From Enterococcus sp. 9E7_DIV0242 (GTDB taxonomy: Bacteria > Bacillota > Bacilli > Lactobacillales > Enterococcaceae), in the NCBI RefSeq assembly GCF_002140975.2, contig NZ_CP147247.1:3101001-3165000 (forward strand): a DNA stretch of 64,000 bases. The letters run 5' to 3'. Position numbers and translations under genes: made by a program. Below the pieces are notes generated by a model that ran no database searches, was not told the DNA's origin, and worked only from the letters and a program-made list of their open reading frames with translations. This document shows positions 36,870-46,897 of the stretch, piece by piece. Within the stretch, counting starts at the first letter, position 1. Every line of letters begins with the position of its first letter.

Positions 36870-38474
36870 ATGGAAGAGATATTCAGCTTTTATGATAGCT
36901 CAAGCAAGTCACCGGAGGTACATATTCCTACAGCAGATAAAAAACAGCTCGTCAAAAACACACAGGAAGCACCTGTATGGATCCACTTTGGAGGTGGGAA
37001 TCTCTATCGGGGCTTTCATGGAAAAATTGCGCAGGATCTGATTGAAGCCGGAGAGCTGACAAGCGGAGTGATCGTCTGTGAAACCTTTGATGAAGGGATC
37101 GTTGATGATTGCTATCAGCCTTATAATAATGATTTTGCTCAAGTGATCATGCATGAAAGTGGCGATCTGGATGTCAATCTTATCAATGCGACAGCGGCGA
37201 GCTACTATTGCCACCCGAATCGTTCGGAAAGCTTTGCCAAAGTCCTACAGATTTTTCAACAGCCGAGCGTGCAGTTTGTGACACTGACGATCACGGAGAA
37301 AGGCTATAACATCCGAGATAGTGCTGGAAACTATGCGCCGATCGTTCAGCAGGATCTGGCAAATGGTCCGGAGAACCCTCAACATACAGTCAGTATTTTG
37401 ACAGCTTTGCTGTATGCACGATTCAAACAGGGCAAGCTGCCGATCGCAATGGTTTCTACAGATAATTTTTCTCAAAATGGTCAAAAATTCCAAACGAGTG
37501 TTTTGGCGATCGCCGAAGGTTGGCAACAAGCTGGGTGGGTGGAAGCAGGATTTATTGATTATCTATCAAATGATCAGCTCGTTAGCTTTCCTTGGACAAT
37601 GATCGATCGCATAACTCCGAACCCTTCAGAAGCAGTAAAGGAGAAGCTGGAGGCTATCGGTTTCAGTGAAGTAGACCTTATCCAAACAGCTAAGCATACC
37701 AATATTGCCCTGTTTGCCAATACTGAGGCAACCCATTACCTTGTTATTGAGGATGCCTTTCCTAATGGACGTCCTGCGCTTGAAAAAGCTGGGGTGATTC
37801 TCACGGATCGAGAAACGGTCGACAAGGTGGATACGATGAAAGTCACAGCCTGTCTAAATCCATTGCACACAGCGCTGGCTATTTTTGGGTGTTTGTTAGG
37901 TAAAATGTCGATTGCAGAAGAAATGAGGGATAAAGCGCTAGTTAAGCTGATTGAAGGAATCGGCTACAGAGAAGGACTACCAGTCGTTGCAGACCCAGGT
38001 ATTATTGATCCAAAGCAGTTCATCGATGAGGTGATTCATACACGGTTGGTCAATCCGATGATTCCCGATACACCGCAACGTATCGCTGCTGACACTTCTC
38101 AGAAGATAGGGATTCGCTATGGTGAAACAATCAAGAAATACGTTGCTTTGCCGGATAAGAGTGTCGAAGAACTGCACTATATCCCGTTGACGATTGCAGG
38201 CTGGTTGCGCTATTTGCTAGCTGTGGATGATCGAGGAGAGGCATTTACACCAAGTCCGGACCCATTGCTGGACGAATTACAGGAACAGCTAGCCAGAGTT
38301 ACTATCGGTTTTACCGGAGATGTTAGACCTGCCGTTAGGCCGATTCTTCGCAACACACAAATCTTTGGCAGTGATTTATATGAAATCGGTTTGGGAGAAA
38401 AGGTGGAGCAATACTTTAAGGAAATGCTTCAGGGGCCTGGCGCAGTTCGAGCAACAGTAGAAAAATATGTCTGA
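36870..38474 (+). CDS. uxuB: D-mannonate oxidoreductase (fructuronate reductase)
   Basis: A cytoplasmic NAD-dependent enzyme of 534 residues that interconverts fructuronate and mannonate. It belongs to the mannitol-dehydrogenase family. It has an N-terminal nucleotide-binding start (VWIHFGGGNLYRGFHG), the STDNFSQNG motif near residue 200 and the catalytic Lys/Asn/His pattern KVTACLNPLHTAL near 330. AGGAGGAGACAG fixes ATG 36870. It is the first gene of a three-gene glucuronate operon. The next gene makes the dehydratase acting on its product. Confidence 0.9.
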   Translation: MEEIFSFYDSSSKSPEVHIPTADKKQLVKNTQEAPVWIHFGGGNLYRGFHGKIAQDLIEAGELTSGVIVCETFDEGIVDDCYQPYNNDFAQVIMHESGDLDVNLINATAASYYCHPNRSESFAKVLQIFQQPSVQFVTLTITEKGYNIRDSAGNYAPIVQQDLANGPENPQHTVSILTALLYARFKQGKLPIAMVSTDNFSQNGQKFQTSVLAIAEGWQQAGWVEAGFIDYLSNDQLVSFPWTMIDRITPNPSEAVKEKLEAIGFSEVDLIQTAKHTNIALFANTEATHYLVIEDAFPNGRPALEKAGVILTDRETVDKVDTMKVTACLNPLHTALAIFGCLLGKMSIAEEMRDKALVKLIEGIGYREGLPVVADPGIIDPKQFIDEVIHTRLVNPMIPDTPQRIAADTSQKIGIRYGETIKKYVALPDKSVEELHYIPLTIAGWLRYLLAVDDRGEAFTPSPDPLLDELQEQLARVTIGFTGDVRPAVRPILRNTQIFGSDLYEIGLGEKVEQYFKEMLQGPGAVRATVEKYV

Positions 38475-38511
38475 AGAATGAACAAAAAAAGAAAAGTGGA
38501 GGCGGAAATAA

Positions 38512-39576
38512 ATGGAAATGACTTTTAGATGGTATGGTAAAGAGTTTGATAAAATCCCGTTGGAGCATGTGCGTCAAATTCCGGGAATGAAGGGGATCGT
38601 AGGGACATTGTTCGATATCCCAGCTGGCGAGGTTTGGCCAAAGGCGCAAATCAAAGCGTTGAAAGAGGAAATCGAAGCGGCTGGTTTGACGTTAAAAGTG
38701 ATTGAAAGTGTCAATATTCATGACGATATCAAAATCGGATTACCGAGTCGTGACCGTTATATTGAAAATTATAAGGAGACGATTCGCAATTTAGCAGAAT
38801 ATGGGATCGAAGTGATTTGCTATAATTTCATGCCAATATTTGACTGGATCAAAACAGATTTACACTATGTTCTGCCCGATGGGTCGGTCACTATGAGCTT
38901 TGAACGAGCAGGAATCGATAAGGCCCCGCAGGAAATCGTGAAAGAGGTCGAAGAAAGCAGCAGCGGATATGTTCTGCCGGGCTGGGAACCGGAACGTTTA
39001 GCCCAAGTAAAGGAATTATTCGAAGCGTATAAGGATGTCGATGATGAGAAGCTGAGAGAAAATCTGGCTTATTTCTTAAAGGCAATCATTCCAGTATGCG
39101 AAGAAGTGGGGATAAAAATGGCGATCCATCCCGATGATCCTCCGTATTCCATTTTTAATTTGCCGAGAATCGTTAAGAATCGAGATGATTTAGATTGGAT
39201 CTGTACGGTGGCAGACAGCCCTTCTAACGGAATCACGCTGTGTACAGGAAGTATTGCAGAGGACCCAGAAAATAATGTCTATGATATTTTGGCAGAATTC
39301 ACGAAGCGAGGTCGGATTCCTTTTGCTCATATCCGCAACATCAAATATATCAAAGATAAGGATTTTTACGAGTCGCCACATCTATCTTCCGAGGGTTCTC
39401 TTGATATGCATAAAGTATTGAAGGCGATGCATGATAATGGGTTTGACGGGTACATTCGTCCGGATCATGGACGGATGATTTGGGGTGAAACTGGGCGTCC
39501 CGGCTATGGGCTGTATGATCGAGCAATCGGTGCTTCCTACTTGCTTGGATTATGGGAGGCGCTAGAGAAAGAGTGA
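38512..39576 (+). CDS. uxuA: Mannonate dehydratase
   Basis: A cytoplasmic 354-residue metal-dependent enzyme that converts mannonate to 2-keto-3-deoxygluconate. The TIM-barrel family landmarks are MTFRWYG at the N-terminus, AIHPDDPP near residue 200, TLCTGS near 243, FAHIRNIK near 265 and RPDHGRMIWGE near 320. These supply the metal-binding His, Cys and Asp residues. The ribosome binding site GTGGAGGCGG is good, and the gene is 37 bp after uxuB. Length is normal. Confidence 0.95.
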   Translation: MEMTFRWYGKEFDKIPLEHVRQIPGMKGIVGTLFDIPAGEVWPKAQIKALKEEIEAAGLTLKVIESVNIHDDIKIGLPSRDRYIENYKETIRNLAEYGIEVICYNFMPIFDWIKTDLHYVLPDGSVTMSFERAGIDKAPQEIVKEVEESSSGYVLPGWEPERLAQVKELFEAYKDVDDEKLRENLAYFLKAIIPVCEEVGIKMAIHPDDPPYSIFNLPRIVKNRDDLDWICTVADSPSNGITLCTGSIAEDPENNVYDILAEFTKRGRIPFAHIRNIKYIKDKDFYESPHLSSEGSLDMHKVLKAMHDNGFDGYIRPDHGRMIWGETGRPGYGLYDRAIGASYLLGLWEALEKE

Positions 39577-39637
39577 ATAGGAACAGGATAGGGAATGAAG
39601 AGAAGAACATAGCAAGTTGAGAGGAGCAAGACTAGAG

Positions 39638-41056
39638 ATGTTTTTAGACAAAAATTTCTTGGTTCCCGGAAAATGGGGGCAAAAACTATTTCATACCTAT
39701 GCGAAGCAACAGCCAATCGTTGATTATCACTGCCATCTCGAAGCACAAACAATCTATGAGAACAAGCAGTATGAGAATTTGACTCAGCTATGGCTGAATG
39801 ATCAAGGTGTAGGAGACCACTACAAATGGCGATTGATGCGAACCAATGGCGTTGTGGAAGAGCTGGTCAGTGGTAAGGGTGATGATTATCAGAAGTATCT
39901 TGCTTTTGTAGGAACGATGGAAAAAGCGATTGGTAACCCGATTTACGAATGGTCTCATTTAGAGTTGCGTCGCTATTTTGATATTGAGCTGACTATTAAT
40001 CAGGAAAATGCACCTATGATTTGGGCGTTGGCAAATAAAAAAATTCGAACGAACGACTATCGTCCTCAGGAACTGATCAGGCTGATGAAGGTAAAAGCAA
40101 TCTGTACGACAGATGATCCAGCTGATTCCTTAGAATATCATCGTAAATTAGCGAGTGAAGTCACTGATTTTAAAGTCTTACCGACGTTTCGACCGGACAA
40201 GATTTGGTCGATCGATCAGGTGGACTATCAGGAGTATCTTAAAAAGTTGGAACAGCTGACGGGGAGCCGATTGCATGATTTTGATTCGTTGAAGCGACTT
40301 TTGACGGAGCGCATCGATTATTTTGCGCAAGCAGGTTGTAGGTTAGCGGATCATGGGTTGAATCATTTTGTTTATGAAGCGGCCACCACTGAGGAGTTAG
40401 ATGATATCCTACAGAAAGCACAACAAGGTTTTTGTGCATTTTCTCAGTTGGAAAAAAATCAATTTATTACAGCAATTCAGCTTCACTTGATGCGAGTCTA
40501 TCTGGAACAAGGTTGGACGATGCAGATGCATTTGAACGCCTTTCGTGATGACTCAAGAAGACTAAAAGCTGAAATTGGTGCAAATGTTGGCGGAGACTCA
40601 ATGGGCGATCAGCCGGCTTTAACAGCGAATGTGGTCAAACTGCTGGCAGTTGCGGAAGAAGGAAGCGGTGTGCCTAAGTTGATTTTGTATTCCCTAAATC
40701 CCAATGACTGGCTACCGCTGATTACTGCCGCACAAAGCTTTCAAGGAGGCGGTATGCAGCAGCGCATCCAGTTGGGGTGCGCGTGGTGGTTCAATGATAC
40801 GTGTGAAGGAATGCGGGAACAATTGACAACAGTAGCGCAGCAAAGCTTGCTGGCGAACTTTACGGGAATGCTGACAGATTCCCGCAGCTTTTTAAGCTAT
40901 CCAAGGCATGAGTACTTCAGAAGAGTTCTTTGTCAGTTGGTGGGAGAATGGGTGGAACAGGGCCGTTTACCAGAAGATGAGGCTTATCTCGGACAGATCA
41001 TTGAAGATATTTGCTACAACAATGCAAAAAACTATTTTGGATTTTTCGACGAGTAG
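39638..41056 (+). CDS. uxaC: Glucuronate isomerase
   Basis: A cytoplasmic 472-residue isomerase that converts glucuronate to fructuronate (or galacturonate to tagaturonate), the first step of the route served by this operon. The metal site motif VDYHCHLEAQ is near residue 30. QMHLNAFRDDS near 300 and the C-terminal LTDSRSFLSYPRHEYFRR are family landmarks. I chose ATG 39638 over the upstream TTG because the family N-terminus is FLDKNFL. Kinase and aldolase for keto-deoxygluconate are not in this window. Confidence 0.95.
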   Translation: MFLDKNFLVPGKWGQKLFHTYAKQQPIVDYHCHLEAQTIYENKQYENLTQLWLNDQGVGDHYKWRLMRTNGVVEELVSGKGDDYQKYLAFVGTMEKAIGNPIYEWSHLELRRYFDIELTINQENAPMIWALANKKIRTNDYRPQELIRLMKVKAICTTDDPADSLEYHRKLASEVTDFKVLPTFRPDKIWSIDQVDYQEYLKKLEQLTGSRLHDFDSLKRLLTERIDYFAQAGCRLADHGLNHFVYEAATTEELDDILQKAQQGFCAFSQLEKNQFITAIQLHLMRVYLEQGWTMQMHLNAFRDDSRRLKAEIGANVGGDSMGDQPALTANVVKLLAVAEEGSGVPKLILYSLNPNDWLPLITAAQSFQGGGMQQRIQLGCAWWFNDTCEGMREQLTTVAQQSLLANFTGMLTDSRSFLSYPRHEYFRRVLCQLVGEWVEQGRLPEDEAYLGQIIEDICYNNAKNYFGFFDE

Positions 41057-41081
41057 CATAAATAGGTGGAATAGTAACGAC

Positions 41082-41157
41082 GAGCGTAGGATGTAACTTA
41101 AGTCCTACGCTCTATCTATGCAGAAACCTGCATAAACATTTCTGTTCCAACCTATTG
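41082..41157 (-). repeat. Intergenic repeat, internally deleted copy F, with hairpin
   Basis: In reverse orientation it joins a left-end sequence (AGGTTGGAACAGAA) to a right end (GTTTATGCAG, then AGATAGAGCGTAGGACTT) that matches the right end of copy A. It contains a perfect stem GAGCGTAGGA / TCCTACGCTC (41082-41112), which probably ends uxaC transcription. The rest of the gap to 41299 holds no gene. Confidence 0.55.
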
Positions 41158-41299
41158 CTTAAATGAAATCGGAAAGCAATTCGGCTTTTGCAGTTCTATT
41201 GTTACGAAATCTTTGAAGTATACGAAAAAGAACCACTGTTTGGTCGTGTTTAGCGTGTGACCAAATGTTCATTTGGCTATTGTCACATACTGTGCTTAT

Positions 41300-41977
41300 T
41301 CACTGGATTTTAGAACCTTGAGTGAAAAAATCAGGAAACGTCTGAATAATTTTATCCTGCTCTTCGATGATCATATGGAGATGCATTGAGCTCAGAAAGC
41401 TGACCTCATTCAGCTTCTGTTTCATGATTGCCTGTAGCAGCTGCTCATGCTCTTCGATAATCCGCTCCCAACGAAGCTCGCTGACGTTCAAACGCAACCA
41501 GCGAAAACGATCCAGATGTGTAGAGAAGCTTTCCAACCACTCCCAAACTTCTGCTTTTCCGGCAATATCAAAGCAAGTTTTATGAAAGACATTATCTAAA
41601 TGAAAGAATTTTCGTAAGTCCCTATTTTCAGCAGCAATCCGTGTGTCCTCGATGACATTCTCTAAAACCTGCCCCGCTTTTTCTGTCATACGAGCACTAC
41701 ATTCTACCAATACGGCTTTTTCTAATAACTTTCGACTGAAAGAAGCATGGGAAGCTGTTTCGATGTCTATTTTTGAGACGTAGGTCCCTGATTGCGGAAC
41801 GGTATAGACTAGCTCTTGATTCCTTAATTGGATCAGCGCTTCACGAATAGGCGTTCGTCCAATATGAAGAGCATCCTCCAAGGCTTTTTCAGATATCTTA
41901 CTTCCGGGCTCGATTTCAGCATAGATGATCTGTTTTCGAATGGCCTGAAAAGCTTGTTGCTGTAAATTACTGCTCAT
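41300..41977 (-). CDS. GntR-family regulator, FCD type (first paralogue)
   Basis: This 225-residue regulator has an N-terminal GntR winged helix (about residues 8-72, ISEKALEDALHIGRTPIREA, LIQLRNQELVYTVPQSGTY) and a helical FCD ligand domain. It is about half identical by eye to the second regulator at 47227. The rare features QQ(A/S)FQ(A/Q)IR, LRWLRL and EVSFL..MHLH are shared. It is divergent from the permease-hydantoinase operon, whose upstream region carries TRGTATAYCA motifs, so it is a likely repressor of that operon. GGGGGATT precedes the ATG. Confidence 0.88.
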   Translation of the reverse strand: MSSNLQQQAFQAIRKQIIYAEIEPGSKISEKALEDALHIGRTPIREALIQLRNQELVYTVPQSGTYVSKIDIETASHASFSRKLLEKAVLVECSARMTEKAGQVLENVIEDTRIAAENRDLRKFFHLDNVFHKTCFDIAGKAEVWEWLESFSTHLDRFRWLRLNVSELRWERIIEEHEQLLQAIMKQKLNEVSFLSSMHLHMIIEEQDKIIQTFPDFFTQGSKIQ

Positions 41978-42492
41978 CTTACTGAATCCCCCTTTGATTG
42001 GTTAATAATGAAAAGTGCTATATCAATTCTTTATTTTATCCGATGAAACCCAAAAAATCAAAAGCATGTTTTATTGAAAAGTTGATAAAACAAGTATCTG
42101 AGCATTTCATTTTTTTATGCATAAACTGGTATATCAAAATAACAGTACTAATATATCATTGAATATGCTTTATTAGCAATGAAATCGGTAATTTTAAAAG
42201 AATATGAAGAACAAAAAACAGAATGTAGTAGATAAAAAATTGTTTAAAAGAATCTAATTCTACCTTTTCTTCTGAATTAAAAAGTTACTTGTCTATTTTT
42301 TTAGTAGAAAACCAGGTGGTTTTGGTCCAACTGATATGTAAGATTTCTTAATTAGTTTTTTCGATTTTATGGGAATTATTTCTCATTTGGAAATAAATAA
42401 AAGGGAATGAAAACCTTAATTATATTGGGTTATTTAAGAATGTTGATTTGTAGAGGGGGTATAAATTTTTTCATTAAAAACAAAAAAATAGG
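41978..42492. other. Long intergenic region between GntR gene and permease
   Basis: A very AT-rich gap with no gene. One candidate operator TGGTATATCA lies at 42127-42136. The defined promoter elements begin at 42493. Confidence 0.5.
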
Positions 42493-42548
42493 TTGAAAGT
42501 TATGATTGTAAGCGCTATAATTGACGAAACTAGTATATTAGTATATCA
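42493..42548 (+). promoter_or_regulatory. Permease operon promoter with cre-like and GntR-type sites
   Basis: TTGAAA (42493-42498), a 17-nt spacer and TATAAT (42516-42521). TGTAAGCGCTATAA (42507-42520) is one base from the catabolite-control cre consensus and overlaps the -10 box. TAGTATATCA (42539-42548), just downstream, matches motifs found at 42127 and 47023. Confidence 0.65.
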
Positions 42549-42624
42549 AAAAAGAGGCATTCTTCTGTTTCTAGGAGGTGAAAACTAGAAGAGGTATCAT
42601 CATTATATTCTGGGAGGAAAAATC

Positions 42625-43968
42625 ATGAGTGAAATTATTATTGGCTTTTTGTTGATTGCTTCATTCTTTTTTATGGTCTGGTATTGTGTTAAGGGATTCA
42701 ATCTGATGATTGGCTTTATTATTATGGCAACATTGTGGACAGCCTTAGGTATTATAGGAAATTCTATTTCACCGAATCCCGCAATGGAGGGGATGCAGTT
42801 GGTAGACATCTTGACCTATGTCTTTGCGACGGGTCCGGCAGAATATGCGAAATCGATTTTAGTCAATGTATTCTTCGGAGCGTTCTTCGGACGGGTATTA
42901 GTGGAAACTGGTATTGCAGCTACGTTGATTCGGAAAGTAGTAGAGCTAGGTGGGGATAAACCAAGAATAACGATGGGGCTTTTATGTGTTGTTACGGCAA
43001 TTATTTTTATGACAATGACTGGCATTGGTCCGGTTATCTCCATCGCGGTGATCGTTTTACCGATCATGCTTTCTCTGGGTATTCCTGCACCGGTAGCAAT
43101 GTTCAGCTTTATGGGATCGATCATGGCGGGGATTTTCGCTAACATTGTCAATTTTCAACAGTACCAAACGATTTATGCGGGTTTCAATGAAGCCGCTGCT
43201 AGCTACACCTATAATGATTATTTCCAAATCGGAATCATTGGAATGGTCGTATCTCTAGTCGTTGTATTGGTGATTGCTAATCTTTCAATGAACAAGAAAA
43301 AAGCCTATTCCTGGGCTGCACAAAACAGTAATGAAGCAAAAGAAGATGCACCAGCTATTTCATGGCTGGCAGTAGTTTTGCCGGTTGTCGGCGTAGTTGC
43401 ACTCCAACTGCCGATCATTCTAGGGTTTATTCTTTCAGCAATTTATGCAATGCTGACGACTGGTCAGCTGCGAGGCGGTTATTCAGAAATCTGTCGTAAA
43501 TTTGCAAAATTGTTCACGGATGGTGCTATTGACGTAGCACCAATGGTTGGGTTCTTACTTTCATTAGCAATGTTCAATAATGCGGCAACTTTTGCTGCAC
43601 CGTACTTTACAGCAATCATTGGAAATCTGATTCCGACTTCTGCTATAGTGCTGGCGCTGGCATTTGGTCTTTTAACGCCACTTGGATTTTTCCGTGGTCC
43701 GATGAATTTGGTTGGTTCCGGATCAGCGATTCTGGCCGTTGTTTTGGCTGCGAATCCAACGATGCCTGTTGCATTCCTGTATCCTTTGTTTGCGATTACT
43801 ACAGTTGCACCACAGCATTTGGATATTACCCAATCTTGGGTAGCGTGGGGATTTGGTTATACAAAAGTTTCTTCAGGAGATTTTATGAAAAAATCAATTC
43901 CTGCAGGGTGGATTATCGGAATCATTATGTGTGCAATTGTCTATATACTTTATGGAAGCTTCGTTTAA
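42625..43968 (+). CDS. Ion-transporter-superfamily permease
   Basis: A 447-residue membrane protein with about 11-12 predicted helices. The two-half layout and the segments GIGPVISIAVIVLPIMLSLG and FFRGPMNLVGSGSAILAV recall the GntP/CitMHS/DcuC-like families of organic anion permeases. The Asn/Ser-rich re-entrant motifs support that class. It lies 30 bp before the hydantoinase-like gene and probably imports the substrate of that enzyme. The substrate (a cyclic amide or organic acid) is inferred only from this pairing. GGGAGG precedes the ATG. Confidence 0.75.
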   Translation: MSEIIIGFLLIASFFFMVWYCVKGFNLMIGFIIMATLWTALGIIGNSISPNPAMEGMQLVDILTYVFATGPAEYAKSILVNVFFGAFFGRVLVETGIAATLIRKVVELGGDKPRITMGLLCVVTAIIFMTMTGIGPVISIAVIVLPIMLSLGIPAPVAMFSFMGSIMAGIFANIVNFQQYQTIYAGFNEAAASYTYNDYFQIGIIGMVVSLVVVLVIANLSMNKKKAYSWAAQNSNEAKEDAPAISWLAVVLPVVGVVALQLPIILGFILSAIYAMLTTGQLRGGYSEICRKFAKLFTDGAIDVAPMVGFLLSLAMFNNAATFAAPYFTAIIGNLIPTSAIVLALAFGLLTPLGFFRGPMNLVGSGSAILAVVLAANPTMPVAFLYPLFAITTVAPQHLDITQSWVAWGFGYTKVSSGDFMKKSIPAGWIIGIIMCAIVYILYGSFV

Positions 43969-43998
43969 ACCAAAAAAGAAAACAAAGGGGATTTTTGT

Positions 43999-46128
43999 AT
44001 GACACGTTCAGTAAGAATGGGCATCGACGTTGGCGGTACCCACACAAAAGCAGTTGCAATCGACAATGCAACCCATGAGATCATTGGAAAGTCATCTGTA
44101 AAGACAACCCATGATGACCAACGTGGGGTTGCAAAAGGTGTTGTCCAATCGTTTCAAAATTGCTTAACTGAAAATAATATCAGTCCGGATGATGTCGTTT
44201 TCGTTGCTCATTCCACCACTCAGGCGACCAATGCTTTGATCGAAGGCGATGTAGCCAAAGTAGGGGTGATCGGTATGTCTAAAGGAGGTCTGGAAGGTTT
44301 TCTGGCAAAACGACAAACGAAGCTGGACGATATTGATCTAGGTAATAACAAAAAAATAAAGATCGTAAACTCTTATATTCCTTTGAAACAATTGAGCGTT
44401 CCTAAAGTGGAGGAGACGATTCTGCAGTTGGAAAGCGATGGTGCTAAGGTGCTGGTTTCTTCAATGGCTTTTGGCGTAGACAATGGGGAGCCGGAAAAAA
44501 TCGTTCACGAAGCAGCGGAAGAAAAAAAGATTCCGACTACGATGGCTTCGGACATTACCAAGCTTTATGGTCTGACTCGGCGAACAAGGACCGCAGCAAT
44601 CAATGCATCGATCCTACCTAAGATGCTGGACACAGCAACCTCTACAGAAGGTTCGGTTAGAGAAGCAGGAGTCAATGTTCCGCTGATGATCATGCGGGGC
44701 GATGGTGGTGTAATGGAAATTACCGAAATGAAGAAGCGACCTGTGTTGACGATGCTTTCCGGACCAGCGGCTTCTGTCATGGGTTCCCTGATGTATTTAC
44801 GAGCATCCAATGGTGTGTATTTTGAAGTAGGAGGAACAACAACCAATATTGGGGTTATCAAAAATGGCCGTCCGGCTATCGATTACTCAATAGTTGGTGG
44901 TCATCCTACCTATATTTCTTCTTTGGATGTGCGTGTTTTAGGGTGTGCTGGTGGCTCGATGGTTCGTGCAGACAAAAGCGGTGTAATTGACGTAGGTCCT
45001 CGTTCTGCCCATATTGCTGGATTGGACTATGCAGTCTTTACGGATGAAGAAAAAATGAAGAGCCCTCGAGTGGAATTCTTCTCACCGAAAGAAGGCGATC
45101 CGGCAGATTATGTGAAGGTCATCATGGAAGATGGTAGTGAAGTGACAATTACCAACTCATGTGCGGCGAATGTTCTTGGATTAGTCCAAGAAGAACATTT
45201 CTCTTATGGAAATGTTGAATCTGCCCGCAAAGCGTTACAGGCATTAGGTGATTATTGCGGAACAACGGCAGAGGAGATTGCTAAGCAGATTATGGAGCGG
45301 GCTTATGCAAAAATTGAACCGGTCATTCTAGAATTGGCTGAAAAATACAAGCTGGAAAAAGACCAGATCTCTTTGGTAGGAGTTGGTGGCGGTGCTGCAT
45401 CGCTGATTATCTACTTTTCAGAAAAAATGGGCGTAAAGTATTCGATTCCGGAAAATGCCGAAGTTATTTCTTCTATCGGCGTTGCACTGGCAATGGTTCG
45501 AGATGTAGTAGAACGGATCATTCCCTCCCCAAGCACAGAAGACATTCGTTCCATTAAAAATGAAGCAATGAATAAAGCCGTAGAATCTGGGGCTACACCT
45601 GAATCAGTAGAAATCCACATAGAGATCGATCCGCAGACGTCCAAGGTTACGGCGATCGCTACTGGCTCAACGGAAGTTAAGGCGACGGATTTGACCAAAG
45701 AAGCAACAGCGGAAGAAGCGCTTGAACTAGCGGCAGAGGATATGCGTCTTGCGCTTGATCAAGTAGAGCTGCTGGCGAAAAATAAGTATTTTTATGTTAT
45801 TGGCGAGAAGGGCTGCCAAAATACGTCCGGAGCAGTTCGGATCGTTGATAAAAAAGGTTTCATCAAAGTTCAACGAGGTCGGGGAATGTCTTCTGTTGTT
45901 CGGGCCGGGGAGTATCTGGAGGCGATGGCCGGTCTTTGGGATAGTATGGCGGTGTATCAGACAGAATTGATTGCCAGACCGGATTTCTACATGTGTGTGG
46001 GCGCTAGAGTCATCGACTTTTCCGCGACGGACTTTGACCAGTTGCAGCTTCTAACTGATTTAGAAGTTGGCACTCTTGATCCGGATGAAGAGGTGATCGT
46101 TGTTGCCGCCAATATCAAGCAAACCTAA
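43999..46128 (+). CDS. Hydantoinase/oxoprolinase family protein
   Basis: A cytoplasmic protein of 709 residues. The N-terminal actin-like ATP-binding motif MGIDVGGTHTKAVAID is followed by HSTTQATNALIEG, as in HyuA/N-methylhydantoinase A subunits. A central LSGPAASVMGSLMYL and FEVGGTTTNIGVI give the second ATPase subdomain. The C-terminal ~150 residues diverge from classical HyuA. No HyuB partner is encoded here, so it may act alone or on an unusual substrate. It overlaps the next gene by 29 bp. ATP-dependent opening of a 5-membered cyclic amide is the family reaction. Confidence 0.85.
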   Translation: MTRSVRMGIDVGGTHTKAVAIDNATHEIIGKSSVKTTHDDQRGVAKGVVQSFQNCLTENNISPDDVVFVAHSTTQATNALIEGDVAKVGVIGMSKGGLEGFLAKRQTKLDDIDLGNNKKIKIVNSYIPLKQLSVPKVEETILQLESDGAKVLVSSMAFGVDNGEPEKIVHEAAEEKKIPTTMASDITKLYGLTRRTRTAAINASILPKMLDTATSTEGSVREAGVNVPLMIMRGDGGVMEITEMKKRPVLTMLSGPAASVMGSLMYLRASNGVYFEVGGTTTNIGVIKNGRPAIDYSIVGGHPTYISSLDVRVLGCAGGSMVRADKSGVIDVGPRSAHIAGLDYAVFTDEEKMKSPRVEFFSPKEGDPADYVKVIMEDGSEVTITNSCAANVLGLVQEEHFSYGNVESARKALQALGDYCGTTAEEIAKQIMERAYAKIEPVILELAEKYKLEKDQISLVGVGGGAASLIIYFSEKMGVKYSIPENAEVISSIGVALAMVRDVVERIIPSPSTEDIRSIKNEAMNKAVESGATPESVEIHIEIDPQTSKVTAIATGSTEVKATDLTKEATAEEALELAAEDMRLALDQVELLAKNKYFYVIGEKGCQNTSGAVRIVDKKGFIKVQRGRGMSSVVRAGEYLEAMAGLWDSMAVYQTELIARPDFYMCVGARVIDFSATDFDQLQLLTDLEVGTLDPDEEVIVVAANIKQT

Positions 46129-46786
46129 ATTATCAGAAATGATAGAAATATTGCGGGAGATTCCTGAAACGGTTTGGGGGAAGTTGCTGTTTCAACGGGA
46201 TATTTTGTATCACAAGCTTTCGGAAGCGGAACAACTGGAAATGATTGTAGACTCTATCGCATGTGGGCGGCAGACAGCGGTCAAGCTTCGAAAGAAATAT
46301 GGGCTGATTTCTCTTGAGGAAATTTTTATCAATGAGCAAGTGCAGTTGGTCTATCAGAAAGAAGAGCAAATTGGTAGCAGGGTTCTATTGGCTCTTTATC
46401 AAAGCCCTGGTGAGGTTACATTGATGCAGGATTCTATTCAAAAGATACAGGCTCAGACAGAAATCCCAAAGGAAATCCGTCGTTGCATTACGGAACTGAT
46501 TTTGGCTCATGAGCTTTTCCATCATATTGAAAGCCATGATCCAAACATTTATACACAAAAGAAGCAAATCGTTTTATGGACATTTCTTTCTTATAAGTAT
46601 CGCTCTGCTATTCGAACGACAAGTGAAATCGCTGCAATGTGTTTCAGTAAAGAATTGAATGGTGTGGATTTTCCGCCATTTCTGCTGGATATCTTGTTGG
46701 TTTATGCGTATGATGAACAACAAGCAATACAGATGTACGAAGAAATCGTCGAACTGAATTCGCAGCGTGAGTTCAAAAATAACTAA
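46100..46786 (+). CDS. HExxH-motif protein coupled to hydantoinase gene
   Basis: I recognise no family over the full 228 residues. Near residue 137 it has LILAHELFHHIE, a zinc-metallopeptidase HExxH motif inside a hydrophobic helix. A downstream SEIAAMCFSKEL could supply the third ligand, as in ImmA/IrrE-like peptidases. There is no signal peptide, so it is cytoplasmic. The likely start is TTG 46100, preceded by AAGAGGTGA inside the upstream gene. The first ATG (46139) has no ribosome binding site. The 29-bp overlap implies coupled translation and a linked role. Confidence 0.65.
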   Translation: MLPPISSKPKLSEMIEILREIPETVWGKLLFQRDILYHKLSEAEQLEMIVDSIACGRQTAVKLRKKYGLISLEEIFINEQVQLVYQKEEQIGSRVLLALYQSPGEVTLMQDSIQKIQAQTEIPKEIRRCITELILAHELFHHIESHDPNIYTQKKQIVLWTFLSYKYRSAIRTTSEIAAMCFSKELNGVDFPPFLLDILLVYAYDEQQAIQMYEEIVELNSQREFKNN

Positions 46787-46862
46787 GCGTATCTAATCAT
46801 TGAACCTGTGCCCCTAGCTTGAGTATAAACGTAAAGGATAGACCGTTTTATCGCAATCAAAG

Positions 46863-46897
46863 AAAGTCTGTTGAATATTATTTTAGCAGGCTTTTTT
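46863..46897 (+). terminator. Terminator of the permease operon
   Basis: AAAGTCTG-type arm (46863-46870) pairs with CAGGCTTT (46887-46894), followed by six Ts. Confidence 0.6.

Noticed and set aside
43836..44078. 80-residue ORF spanning permease end and hydantoinase start
   Set aside because: Both overlapped genes are well supported by homology-like motifs, and this frame has no start signal.
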